DNA from: Cepaea nemoralis
Taxonomy: Eukaryota > Mollusca > Gastropoda > Stylommatophora > Helicidae
Direction: 5' to 3'
NCBI GenBank assembly: GCA_014155875.1
Contig: JACEFZ010005567.1
Span: forward strand, 292,501-356,500
DNA: 64,000 bases
Part shown: in pieces, positions 22,486-32,391 of the stretch
Numbering within the stretch: the stretch's first letter is position 1
Layout of the letters: each line of letters begins with the position of its first letter
Program-made: the position numbers and the translations under genes
Notes under the pieces: generated by a model
Database searches by the model: none
The model's input: only the letters and a program-made list of their open reading frames with translations
What the model was told of the DNA's origin: nothing

Positions 22486-24376
22486 CTCATGAGTCTGTGA
22501 TGGATGACTGAAGAAAGTTTACAACTAATGGAAACAAGAAGACAGAACAAAAATAATCCTGCCAAATATGAAGAAATTCACAGAAAAGTCAGAACCTTAT
22601 GTAAGGAGGCAAAAGAAACATGGCTTGAGAAAAATTGCAGAGAAATTGAAAAACAACACAACAGTAACAATGCGAAACTAATGCACAAAAGAATTAAGGA
22701 GCTTACTAATCAAAGAACACGTACATCAGCAGGCTGCCTAAAGACAAAAGATGGAAGAGTCATAATAGAAAAAGATCAGATCTTACATGAATGGTCAGAT
22801 TACGTGAAAAACCTTTATGACGATAACAGAGACGAACAGTATAATGTTCAAAATAATAATGAAGGACCAGCAATTTTGAAGATGGAGGTTCAGAATGCTC
22901 TTAACCACATGAAATCTGGCAAGACCCCCGGTTCAGACAGCGTCACAACAGAAATGACTAATGCTTTAGAAGAATATGGAATAGATAAAGTTACCAGTCT
23001 GCTTAATACAATATATGATACTGGAAATATACCTCAGGAGTTATGTAATTCTGTATTTATTGCAATCCCAAAGAAATCGGGAGCCTTGGAATGTGATCAA
23101 CATCGAACAATTAGTATAATGAGTCACATCACAAAGATTTTGCTAAGAATTATCATGCAAAGAGTTAGGAGGAAAATACAACCTGAAATAGGAGAAGAAC
23201 AATGTGGGTTTGTGGAAGGCAAGGGTACAGTAAATGCTGTGTATATACTGAGAACCATAATCGAACCGTTCTATAGAAGTAAATAAAGATCTACACCTTT
23301 GCTTTATTGACTACACAAAGGCTTTTGATAAAGTGAGACATGTCAACATGATAAGGATGCTTGAAGATCTACAAATTGATGGAAAAGATCTTAGACTTGT
23401 AAAAAACATATATTGGAAACAACAAGCTGCCATAAGAGTTGATAATGAAGTAAGCCAATATCAGCCTATTAAAGAGAGGTGTGAGACAGGGATGTGTAAT
23501 GTCTCCAGATCTGTTTTCCCTGTACAGTGAAAGTATTTTCAGAAATATTGAAGATATGGAAGGAATCAACATTGGGGGACGATGCATCAATAACATTAGA
23601 TATGCAGATGATACAGTCTTGATTGCAGACAATGAACAGGACCTGCAAAATTTAGTAGATGCGATTGTTACACACAGTGAACAACTAGGGTTAGAATTAA
23701 ATTGTAAAAAGACACAGATTATGGTCGTCACTAGGAAGGACGTAATACCACAATGTAATATACAAGTAAATGGGAATATTCTTCAACAAGTGAGTAGGTA
23801 CAATTATCTCGGAACAGTAATAACATCTGATGGGAGATGCCATTGAAGGAGATTAGAACAAGAATCGCCATGGCAAAAGTAGCCTTTAGCAAGAGGAAAA
23901 ACATATTGACCAATAAAAAGATGTCAATTGAAACGAGAAAGAGAGTATTGAGATGCTACATAGAACCTGTACTTTTATATGGATGTGAAGCGTGGACAAT
24001 GAGCAGTCAGGCTGAAAAACATCTGATGGCTGTAGAGATGTGGTTTCTGAGGAAAATGCAAAGAATACCATGGACAGCCAGAAAGACCAATGAACAAGTC
24101 CTTCAAGAAACAAATGAAGATCGTAAATTGATTAGAGAAATTAGACGTAGACAGTCAAAATTCTTTGGGCATGTTATGAGAAGAAATGGATTGGAGAATT
24201 TGGTGACAACTGGTAAGATCGAGGGGAACAGACCAAGGGGAAGACCTAGAAGCAAGTACCTGGATGGCTTGGCCTTGTGACATGGTCGAGACAGAAACAC
24301 GGAGCTGATCCATGACTCTGGTGATCGAGTGAGATGGCAGAACATGACCGCCCACGCTTACCGGCATGGCACATGA
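22486..24376 (+). pseudogene. RTE-B reverse transcriptase
   Basis: Resumes after element 2. Motifs in order: KSGKTPGSDSVTTEM, YDTGNIPQEL, IAIPKKSG, RTISIMSH, CGFVEGKGT, CFIDYTKAFDKVRH, RQGCVMSPDLFSLYSES, catalytic RYADDTVL, NCKKTQIM, YNYLGTV, EPVLLYGCEAWTM, FGHVMRRNG and GRPRSKYLDG, ending RHGT-stop at 24376. Breaks: frameshifts near 23275, 23475 and 23840, and a Trp-to-stop change near 24280. The RT motifs are all recognisable, so the copy is damaged but not ancient. A (TGGA)n tail follows. Confidence 0.92.
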
Positions 24377-24391
24377 TGGATGGATGGATGG

Positions 24392-25382
24392 TCATTGGCG
24401 TGGGTGTACGCCAAGAGCCAGCATTAGAGGCTGTTAATAGTCTGTCTAAGTAGTAGTGGGGCCACAATATAAAGTGTTAGCCAGCATACATCACAGGCTC
24501 ATGTTTTGATAGGTTCCAAGTGTCGAGTATGCTGTCTCGTTGGAGCACTGTTCAGTTAAGTAAATAAACTTTGAAAACCAGTAGAGCGTGTTGAGTTGAT
24601 AGTCTGTGACCTGTTAACATGGGTCATACTATACATACGTCTGTTACAGTCGAGTGGAGTAGGTCCCATAACGCGTCAATGATCTGTGCATATGACGAGA
24701 AGGGGGTAAACTGTTATTTAGTAGAAACTGTTAATTTCCATTGGCCGAACTAAATAGGTTAGATCTGAATACAACACACCACAAATCCAAGAGGACAAAA
24801 ATAACTTGTTTCTGAAACTTAATACTGAAAGCTGTCGCAATGTTTATATCTGGGAGAGAACACAAATGGTGCAGGAAGATGGGTACTGCCATCAACGCCT
24901 ACGATACAGCACTCAGGGCCATCCGTGTGTGTTCTCCCTCGCTCAGAAGATATCGAGGAGTACTATTACACACGAATCTGCTTCCTCCTCTTTCACCATC
25001 CTTCCTGCTAGATTCCAGTGTCCACCAGTCACAGTCGAATATAGTCAATATTGTGTGAGTCCTCGTGAACAAATAATGATCATTTATAGACAGTAGAGGA
25101 CCTATCTTGTTCAGCCCCAGTGTTTCCCTTGAAGGCCAGCCAATGGGCCCTCAGGTTACACCGGTGAGGCCTGGACAGTAGGGCCTCTTCAGCGCTTGTG
25201 GGTGTGAAGACTCTATGCGTGTCGATCAGTCCTGCCAGAAATATCCACAGACTGACCCTCCCGGAGCATTGACTGGGAGTCAGTTATGTTGCCTGTCTTA
25301 TTGCAAGGAGTCTCACGAAATCAACTCAGAACTGCATGGCGAAGATAAGAATAAGAATAGGAAGCAAGAAAGAAAGAATATA

Positions 25383-25383
<1 letters not shown>
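24392..25383. other. unassigned sequence; possible short LTR and LINE scrap
   Basis: 24432-24619 starts TGTTAA and ends TTAACA, with AATATAAAG near 24468 and AATAAA near 24562, the outline of a small solo LTR; no target duplication is visible. The stretch 24838-25025 gives a frame with NAYDTALRAIRVCSPSLRRY, vaguely like the C-terminal region of some LINE reverse transcriptases. Both calls are tentative. Confidence 0.3.
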
Positions 25384-25472
<89 letters not shown>

Positions 25473-25475
25473 AAG

Positions 25476-25508
<33 letters not shown>

Positions 25509-25638
25509 GGACGGACGGACGGACGGGCGGACAGACAGACAGACAGACAGACGGACGGACGGACGGACGGACGGACAGACAGACGGACGGACGGACAGAC
25601 GGGCGGACGGACGGGCGGGCAGACGTCATGGAAGGACG

Positions 25639-25670
<32 letters not shown>

Positions 25671-25845
25671 GACAGACGGACGGACGGACGGACAGACAGA
25701 CAGACAGACGGGCGGACGGACGGGCGGGCGGGCGGGCGGGTGGACGTCATGGACGGACGGGCGGACGGACGGACGGACGGACAGACAGACGGGCGGACGG
25801 ACGTCATGGACGGACGGGCGGACGGACGGACAGACAATCAGTCAG
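25384..25845. repeat. (GACA)n/(GACG)n compound microsatellite
   Basis: About 460 bp of tetranucleotide units, first pure GACA, then GACG, GGCG and GGACGG variants, with three embedded GACGTCATG interruptions near 25622, 25742 and 25799. The interruptions suggest internal duplication of a larger unit. Long open frames here are artefacts. Confidence 0.95.
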
Positions 25846-26360
25846 TCAGTCTGTCAGACAAAAACGAGAGTTACATTTCAACTCTAGACAGCATAGAGTG
25901 CAAATAAGGAAAGTATTCATAGCAAAGTCAGAATCAATAGACAGTCAGTCAGCACATTAATAGCTTAGTTTGTGTTACTTGTATTTAATAAATTCAACCA
26001 AGTTCATTGCTGATATAAGGGCCGGGAATATGTGAATTCCTAATGCTGCACAACCCGACCACAGCATTGCAACAGAACTTATGATATGTTGATGTAATCT
26101 GTTGTTGAACCATTATGTGTTATGATTGTGACAAAAGGTCTAAAATTATGTAAGATAACTGATTGTTTGTTTTGTTTCATGACGTGAACACTGTTATCTA
26201 TCACCTTGACTTTAATAACACTTCCCGCGTGAAGTCCCGAGCGCAGATAAGGGCCACAGGCTGATCAGAGGAAAATCATGGATGACTCCGGCAGAGGGCA
26301 TAATCAGAGAAGTGCGCATGCTTGAGAACATTAAGATAGAGGAAAGGTGTGGGTCAGAAT
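25846..26360. other. unassigned sequence
   Basis: No gene or known repeat recognised. AATAAA occurs near 25986. It ends at (AATC)n, which is the tail of the next LINE fragment. Confidence 0.4.
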
Positions 26361-27521
26361 CAATCAATCATGTGCCATGCCGGAAAGCGTGGGCGATCAT
26401 GACTCGCCATTTCACTCGATCACCAGTGTCGTGGATCAGCTAAGTGTTCCTGTCTCGTCCATGCCATGTGGCCAAACCATCCATGTATTTTCCTCTCGTT
26501 CTTCCTCTTGGTCTGTTCCCTTCTATCTTGCCCGTTGTCACCAAGTTCTCCAATCCATTTCTTCTCATAACATGTACAAAAAATTTTGACTGTCTACGTC
26601 TAATTTCTCTAATCAGTTTACGATGTTCATTTGTCTCCTGTAGTACTTGGTCATTGGTTTTTCTGTCTGTCCATGGTATTCTTTGCATTTTCCTCAGAAG
26701 CCACATTTCTGCAGCCATCAGATGTTTTTCAGCTTGACTGCTCATTGTCCAAGTTTCACATCCATACAAAAGAACAGGCTCTATGTATCCCCTCAACACT
26801 CTTTTTCTCGTTTCAATTGACATCTTTTTATTGGTCAGAATGTTTTTCATCTTGCTAAAGGCTACTTTCGCCATGGCGATTCTTGTTCTAATCTCTTCAA
26901 GGCATCTCCCATCAGATGTTACGACTGTTCCAAGATAATTGTACCGATTCACTTGTTGAAGAATATTTCCATTTACTTGTATATTACATTGTGGCACTTC
27001 TTTCTTCCTAGTGACGACCATAACCTGAGTCTTTTTACAATTTAATTCTAACCCCAGTTGCTCACTGTGTACAACAACCGCAACTACTAATTGTTGCAGG
27101 TCCTGCGCATTGTCTGCAATTAATATTGTATCATCTGCATATCTAATGGTATTGATGTTTCGTCCTCCAATGCTGATTCCATTTATATCCTCTACATTTC
27201 TGAAAATATTTTCACTGTATAGAGAAAAAAGATCTGGAGACATCATACATCCCCGCCTAACACCTCTCTTAATTGGCTGATACTGTCCCACTTCATTATC
27301 AATCCTTATTGCAGCTTGTTGTTTCCAATATATGTTTTTTTATAAGTCTAATGTCTTTCCCATCAATTTGTAGATCTGCAAGCATATCCACCATGTTGAC
27401 ATGTCTAACTCTATCAAAAGCCTTTGTATAGTCAATAAAGCAAAGATGTATATCCTTGTTTACTTCTATAGGACGTTCAATAACTGTTCGCAGCATATAC
27501 GCAGCATTTACTGCACCCTTG
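26361..27521 (-). pseudogene. RTE-B LINE, 3' half
   Basis: Minus-strand, 5'-truncated copy starting from an (AATC)-type tail. On the minus strand: GAVNAAYMLRTVIERPIEV, CFIDYTKAFDRVRHVNM, RGVRRGCMMSPDLFSLYSEN, catalytic YADDTIL, NCKKTQVMVV, YLGTVVTSDGRC, YGCETWTM, FVHVMRRNG, GLATWHGRDRNT. The region from the GVRRG motif to the tail is one open frame of about 283 codons; one frameshift near 27295 separates the part with the TKAFD motif. It breaks off at about 27521. Confidence 0.9.
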
Positions 27522-27654
27522 CGAACAGTTATTGGGTCAGAATGCCCGAGGGAAAAACAGACCTGTGCAGTGTCATAATAACATTTGATTGGGGAATGCA
27601 GGGATTGGCCGGCAGGCTGCACTGAAAGGGAGGTGTAACAATTGAACCACAACA
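27522..27654. other. short unassigned junction
   Basis: Begins with GCGAACAGTTATTGGG, an inverted match to TAACTGTTCGC in the adjacent LINE end (near 27480). This may mark a rearranged 5' junction of the RTE-B insertion. Confidence 0.35.
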
Positions 27655-28317
27655 ATTCGTGACCAGACTATTTAATCATCTACAAGAATGGCTCTGTTCT
27701 AAAGGTACAAGAAGTACCTAGGGGTTCGTGGAACCGGATGGTGAACGGTGTTTAGTGCAGGAGAGCATGGCATATGACACCACAACATATAGTCTGAGAA
27801 TGGAGGTGGGGGAAGTCACTACGGCGTTCCGCTGGCTGGAGAACAAACAGCACACGTATGTCGTTATTGTAACGGACTCACAAACTATGATGGGAAAGGT
27901 GAAGACAGTTATGCTTTGGGAAAAGTGGTAGGCTACAAGTCATAATAAAAAACAGAGAGAATCTGTTGGATTTTTTCCATATGACATGCTGGTGTGATGA
28001 GAAACGAGCAGGCGGACAGACTGGCTGTGTCTGCACCCTTGTTGGGGTGTTGGTGCATGAGAAGGGAGATGTGGTCGGTGCCCTTTGGGATCGGGTGTAT
28101 AGTGCAGAAGAACAGATATAACATCAGGGCCTGGAGAGAATGGTGCTGTGGGAAGTGACCACGGAATCTGGCCGACCCTCGGGACTCCGAGGAAAGGCCA
28201 GGCGGACACATAATCAGACTGTTTCTCTACTGGAACCATTAGTATTGGGACTCTTCGCTGGCTGTTGCAGATGAGGACGGAGCACGGGAATGTCCTAAGT
28301 GTTGTGATGTCGGTCCT
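27655..28317 (+). pseudogene. LINE-encoded RNase H domain relic
   Basis: Readable stretches in shifting frames: EVTTAFRWLENKQHTYVVIVTDSQTMMGKV (RNase H core with the TDSQ motif), then near 28150 ESGRPSGLRGKARRTHNQT and a C-terminal phrase GTISIGTLRWLL. Together these resemble the RNase H domain and C-terminal tail carried by some invertebrate LINEs (I/Nimb/Ingi-like groups). Many stops and shifts. It ends immediately before a (CTCAA)n array, which would be the LINE 3' tail. The clade is not certain. Confidence 0.6.
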
Positions 28318-28391
28318 TGACTCAACTCAACTCAACTCAACTCAACTCAACTCCACTCAACTCAAATCAACTCAACTCAACTCAACTCAAT
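28318..28391. repeat. (CTCAA)n pentanucleotide array
   Basis: About 14 units of CTCAA with two variants. It abuts the RNase H-bearing LINE relic and is probably its 3' tail. Confidence 0.92.
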
Positions 28392-28790
28392 TAACAACAA
28401 GTGTCCAATGCATTTGCTTCTATATGTTTTATATCTACCTGCATATATAAAAACTTGTCTACCGGAACGAACATTTAACGAAACAACATGATATTTACTT
28501 GCACAGACTTACACAAGACACCCAGAGAGATTAACCACAGGACTTGAGTGCAGACATTCCTTTCTCAGTGACAAACAACATTACTTTATATATATAAATA
28601 TATGAAAACATACGTCAATTTTCTTTCAAACGCCGCGTTAGATTTACACACCATTTCAAACTTGTTTGCCTAATATGGGGGTGAATTTCTGGGAATTCAA
28701 TTTGCATATTAATTGTTAGACTTAGAGATATGTTGGAGACGTCCGCACTTCCGCCATTTATGATTGGTACGCTAAATAATTCACGTGCCC
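28392..28790. other. unassigned A+T-rich sequence
   Basis: No coding sequence or repeat recognised in this stretch. Confidence 0.4.
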
Positions 28791-29200
28791 GCTCTGTGAC
28801 AAAGACGTTACGCTTTCGAAACACGGTTGTGGGCGATTTTGCAGCAGAGCGCCTTGCGTTGGTTTCTATACAAAGGCATAAGCGCCGGTCGTTCAGAAAG
28901 CAAGGGTACACTACTCTATGAGACTATTCGTGGTGAAGCGGTTACGCCCCTTGTTCGTGTTTCGAAGGTTGTGGTTTTGATTCCGGGCTACGCCCTTCGG
29001 TTAACGAGTACAGTTTTCTCAGAGATTTCTGGGGAGGGGGAGGGGGTTGTCGCTGGAGCTACAGAGTTCGCGCTCTGTGCGACGCTGTCAGCAGGCCGTC
29101 CTGTGGACAGAGACAAAGCTGATAGTAAGCTTGCCAGGAAATCGCAAACAGCCAAACAATGCTGGGGTTGACTGCCACGTCCTGTAAAGAATATGCAACT
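28791..29200 (+). mobile_element. SINE-A copy interrupted by a second tRNA-headed SINE
   Basis: Left part (GTGGGCGATTTTGCAGCAGAG.. CGGTCGTTCAGAAAGCAAGGG) and right part (AAGCTTGCCAGGAAATCGCA.. CGTCCTGTAAAGAATATGCAAC) match one SINE-A. Between them, about 28909-29122, lies other sequence including GTGGTGAAGCGGTTA (box A-like) and GGTTTTGATTCC (box B-like) at about 28930-29005, the head of another tRNA-derived SINE. Confidence 0.7.
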
Positions 29201-29399
29201 AACTTTTGTTTTAACTCTACGATTACAGTTTACTGCGGTGACTCCTCAACACTCTCTTTCTCGTTGGTACTCATTCATCACGTGGTTTTGTCTTACTACT
29301 TGTATAATTATCTGCCTCTTGTTTTACTGTATTCCGCGTTTTAATATCCACACTGCTTTATGTTTGTGAAACCTGGACTGTTTATCTGTGACATGCTAG

Positions 29400-29790
29400 G
29401 AAATTAAACCACTTCCACGCAGCCTGCCTTAGGAAGCTATTGAAGATTAAATGGCAAGACAAGATCCCAGACACTGAAGTCTTAGAAAGAGCGTCCATGC
29501 CCAGTATCCACACTATACTGATGAAGAATCAGATTCGCTGGGATGATCACTTGACTCACATGCCAGATCACAGGCTCCCTAAACGAATTTTTTTTAAAAC
29601 TATGAGCTGCGTAGTGGTAAACGCTCCCAAGGCGGTCAAAGGAAACGCTTAAAGACACTCTGAAAATCTCACTAAAAGCTTTTGGAATTCATCATGACAC
29701 TTGGGAGTCTGCTGCCAATGACCGAAATTCGTTTCGTACATCATTACACAAGGGTTCAGTCACTTGTGAAGCAAACAGGACTGCAAGAGT
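29400..29790 (+). pseudogene. LINE reverse transcriptase C-terminal relic
   Basis: Translates as FHAACLRKLLKIKWQDKIPDT, EVLERASMPSIHTILMKNQIRWDDHLTHMPDHRLPKRIFF, then after a shift and stop KDTLKISLKAFGIHHDTWESAANDRNSFR. The same order of motifs occurs in the minus-strand LINE at 62226-64000 (NTEVLERSG.. RRLRWIGHVRRMDDGRIPKDIFF), so this is an older relative of that clade. Confidence 0.75.
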
Positions 29791-29797
29791 TGTAAAA

Positions 29798-30105
29798 TAC
29801 GAGGGTAAGTTAATAAATAAGTCAAAAATGGCTGTAGAAAAATAATTAACTATGATAATAACTTGAAACCAGTTTATTTTTATACATACATTGTCCCTTT
29901 ATTTCTCAACATAATTTCCACCAACATTGATGCACTTATCCCATCGTTGTATCAGTCCTCCCAAACCGGCTGCATAGAACTGCGTGCCCTGTTTTCTAAA
30001 CCACGTTTTCACTTCACATTCAACTTCGGCGTCATTCGCGAAATGTCTCCCGCCAAGGTGGGTTTTCAGTGGACTTAGCCCCTAGCGATTTCCCGTAAAG
30101 CGGTG
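29798..30105 (-). pseudogene. mariner transposase C-terminal relic with terminal repeat
   Basis: On the minus strand, codons ending at TAA 29899-29901 read VKTWFRKQGTQFYAAGLGG and LIQRWDKCINVGGNYVEK, the usual C-terminus of a mariner-family transposase. Beyond the stop codon the sequence runs to TACGAGGGTAAGTTAATAAA at 29798 (plus strand), which looks like the mariner terminal repeat. Only the last roughly 50 codons remain. Confidence 0.75.
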
Positions 30106-30127
30106 CATAGTTGGGTAGAAAACGGTA

Positions 30128-30300
30128 CAAGGGTTAGTCAATAAGTAAGTCGCACAGTTCTGTGGGATGGCAGGAAAATGACAACAGGGCACGCAGATTT
30201 ATGCAGCCTGTTTGGGAGGACTGATAAAACGATGGGATAAGTGCCTCACCAGGCTGAAAGTGAAAATTGTACCAGTTTTCTCCCTTACAGATTAATAATT
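30128..30300 (+). pseudogene. second mariner relic, opposite orientation
   Basis: Starts with TACAAGGGTTAGTCAATAAG, a variant of the same terminal repeat, then jumps within about 60 bases to QGTQIYAACLGGLIKRWDKC, the transposase C-terminus. The whole middle of the element is missing, as in an internally deleted nonautonomous mariner. Confidence 0.7.
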
Positions 30301-30326
30301 GATGTTTTACTAAAGTATATACGGAA

Positions 30327-30560
30327 GCTCCGTGGCCAAGGTGTAACGGACGCAGTTCGTAATTCCGCTTACCGCAATAGAAACAGCTGCGGGCGATTTG
30401 GCAGCAGATCGCATTGTGTTGCTTCTTTACGAAATGGTATGGGTGACGGTCGTTTAGAAAGCAATGACAAACTATTGAACGTAAACTTGCAAAGAGATCA
30501 CAACAGCAAAAGATGCTGGTGTTGACAGTGATGTCCTGTAAAGGATATGCAACTATCTTG
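30327..30560 (+). mobile_element. SINE-A copy
   Basis: Contains a box A-like GTGGCCAAGGTG near 30333, the block CGGTCGTTTAGAAAGCAATG then ACAAACTATTGAACG, AACTTGCAAAGAGATCACAACAG and the end GATGTCCTGTAAAGGATATGCAAC. This is the fullest copy of the family in the window. Confidence 0.75.
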
Positions 30561-30576
30561 TAACCAAAGTATAAAG

Positions 30577-30690
30577 GATCGGCTGGCCGAGTGGCTAGAA
30601 TGTTGGATGCTGTTTTGGAAGACCGGGTTCGAGTCTTCGGTAAGGTGTTGATTTTTTTTTTTTTCTATCGGAGAAAAAAAAAAAAACAAA
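30577..30690 (+). mobile_element. tRNA-headed SINE (different head)
   Basis: Box A-like TGGCCGAGTGGCTAGAATG and box B GGTTCGAGTCT spaced as in tRNA-derived pol III promoters, followed by a T run and an A run that can form a hairpin. The sequence does not fold into a clean tRNA, so a SINE is more likely than a tRNA gene. Confidence 0.55.
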
Positions 30691-30801
30691 AGAAAACCCT
30701 AACATGCACAGCTCACGGCAACTGCATTAGCCAGGCGACCTTAATTCCTCAGGCTCAACATCCCCCTCCCCCTGCCATACACCGCAAGGTACTATATAGG
30801 T

Positions 30802-31181
30802 TAGTGGTTCTCAACCTTTTTTGGCCCGTGCACCGCTTCACCATATATTCAGTATGTCAATCCCCCCTTTCGTATATCCTCTCTATAAATTGCCCCCCCC
30901 CCCCCCCGCCCCTACATAGTATACGTAAAAATGGAGCTAAATTTAATAACACATACTAGAAAAAGTCTAGACGTCTACTTAAAACGCGATTTGCGGGTCT
31001 ACTTACGTTACAAAACGAATTTTAGAAGGGCGAGAAATACAGAACTGTAAACAATGGAGGGAACAACAATATCGAGTAATCGGTTCTTGAAATAATCTTA
31101 ATCCTCCCCTCCCCCCTTCCCCGGAAACCCTAAAATTCCCATCTGGGGGGGGGGGAAGTCCCCACCGGTTGAGAACCACTG
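30802..31181 (-). mobile_element. nonautonomous hAT element (copy A)
   Basis: 380 bp with terminal inverted repeats AGTGGTTCTCAACC / GGTTGAGAACCACTG, flanked by imperfect 8-bp duplications ATATAGGT (30794-30801) and ATCTAGGC (31182-31189). The interior matches copy B at 49976-50500 in reverse orientation (TCTAGACTT region, GAACTGTAAA region, G/C homopolymers near each end). No transposase, so it depends on an autonomous hAT. Confidence 0.88.
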
Positions 31182-31302
31182 ATCTAGGCAGTAAATATCA
31201 GTGGCAGTGACCAGCGTATAACCACACCTGTCATTGCTCTCAGGATAACCCCATACATCGATCGACAGTGTAATATACAGGATCTTCCATCGAAAAGTAC
31301 AT

Positions 31303-31308
31303 TCTCCC

Positions 31309-31339
<31 letters not shown>

Positions 31340-31448
31340 TTCTTCTTCTTCTTCTTCTTCTTCTTCTTCTTCTTCTTCTTCTTCTTCTTCTTCTTCTTCT
31401 TCTTCTTCTTCTTCTTCTTCTTCTTCTTCTTCTTCTTCTTTTTCTTCT

Positions 31449-31480
<32 letters not shown>

Positions 31481-31565
31481 TTCTTCTTCTTCTTCTTCTT
31501 CTTCTTCTTCTTCTTCTTCTTCTTCTTCTTCTTCTTCTCCTTCTTCTTCTTCTTCTTCTTCTTCC
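31303..31565. repeat. (TTC)n microsatellite
   Basis: About 260 bp of TTC units with rare C substitutions. It gives a false poly-Glu frame on the minus strand. Confidence 0.97.
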
Positions 31566-31766
31566 TGTGTGCCCAATTTGTGATCCTTTGAAAATAAAGT
31601 TCGTTTGTTCGTCAGTTCGTTCTCTAAATTCTGATGATTCAACACTTGATTTCTGTGAGAATTGATCAGCGAACAGTTAATTTCTTGGAGATATCATGAT
31701 TCAACACTTGATTTCTTTGAGATCTGATGATATTTTATGTTTTAGCTTATAACACTTGATTTCATG
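31566..31766. other. short region with a thrice-repeated phrase
   Basis: ATTCAACACTTGATTTCT, or CACTTGATTTC, occurs near 31637, 31700 and 31751, an irregular tandem duplication. No gene. Confidence 0.5.
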
Positions 31767-31771
31767 GTAAT

Positions 31772-32391
31772 TGTCAGCAACTCGCGACAGGCGTACAAGG
31801 ATTCCCTTCTTTTACACTACACGAAGTGACAACTCGTATCGTTTGCAAAAGGATACATGTTTATTCGGAGCTGATCAACAATAGCTCCATGAGCGGAATA
31901 CCATAACGGTATTGAACATAGAATGTAATGACGATAAGATGGAATGAGAAGATGATGTACACATTATAACTATTGAAGCTAAGCTAGACTATTATAACTA
32001 TAATACTGTCCTTTAATAACCACAAAGTATCCCTAGCGGATACACGTCTGATCTCTACGCCGTCTGATGTCCGTCTGAGCTCGCTGAGCGTGGTGTGTTC
32101 AGCCACCAGCAATTAGCTCAGCGTGCGTTTGTTGGTTTACGTGCTGGGCCCTTGGTTGTGCTGACCAGAGTTACTCGGTCCTTCCTCCTGTATCCGGTTT
32201 CCCAGTCTGTTGGGCAACTCCGCTCATCTGCACTGGTTGCCCTTCTTGTTGACACAAGGGTGTCCCGTTATCGCTATTTATAGCGATAGTGTCTCTCCTG
32301 TCTGGTCTCCTATCCTATTACGTCACTTGCCCTATTCCTTTGCTCTATTTCAGCTCTTCTTAGCTCAGAGCTATCTCCTAAGCCTTTGACA
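31772..32391 (-). repeat. 3' LTR of element 3
   Basis: 620 bp. The minus strand has TATAAATA at 32275-32282, held inside an inverted repeat (TATCGCTA / TAGCGATA), and AATAAA at 31860-31865. The adjoining purine tract AGGGGAGGATGGAGAGCC (minus strand, from 32392) is the plus-strand primer. Confidence 0.93.

Larger units (their letters stand above)
15441..24391 (+). mobile_element. full-length RTE-B LINE, split by LTR element 2
   Basis: A non-LTR retrotransposon with 5' UTR (15441-15772), APE-type endonuclease (15773-16672), linker, reverse transcriptase (22486-24376) and a (TGGA)n tail. LTR element 2 interrupts it at 16868-22485. Without that insertion the LINE is about 3.3 kb, normal for RTE. 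Many 5'-truncated relatives lie elsewhere in the window (11585, 13640, 26361, 61740). Confidence 0.9.

Noticed and set aside
25313..25960. Long frames across the GACA/GACG array
   Set aside because: Tetranucleotide repeats give open frames on both strands; the flanks have no coding signal.
30577..30650. Functional tRNA gene
   Set aside because: Box A and box B are present, but the acceptor and anticodon stems do not pair convincingly and T and A runs follow, as in a tRNA-derived SINE.
31184..31645. Poly-Glu reading frame on the minus strand
   Set aside because: Produced entirely by the (TTC)n array.
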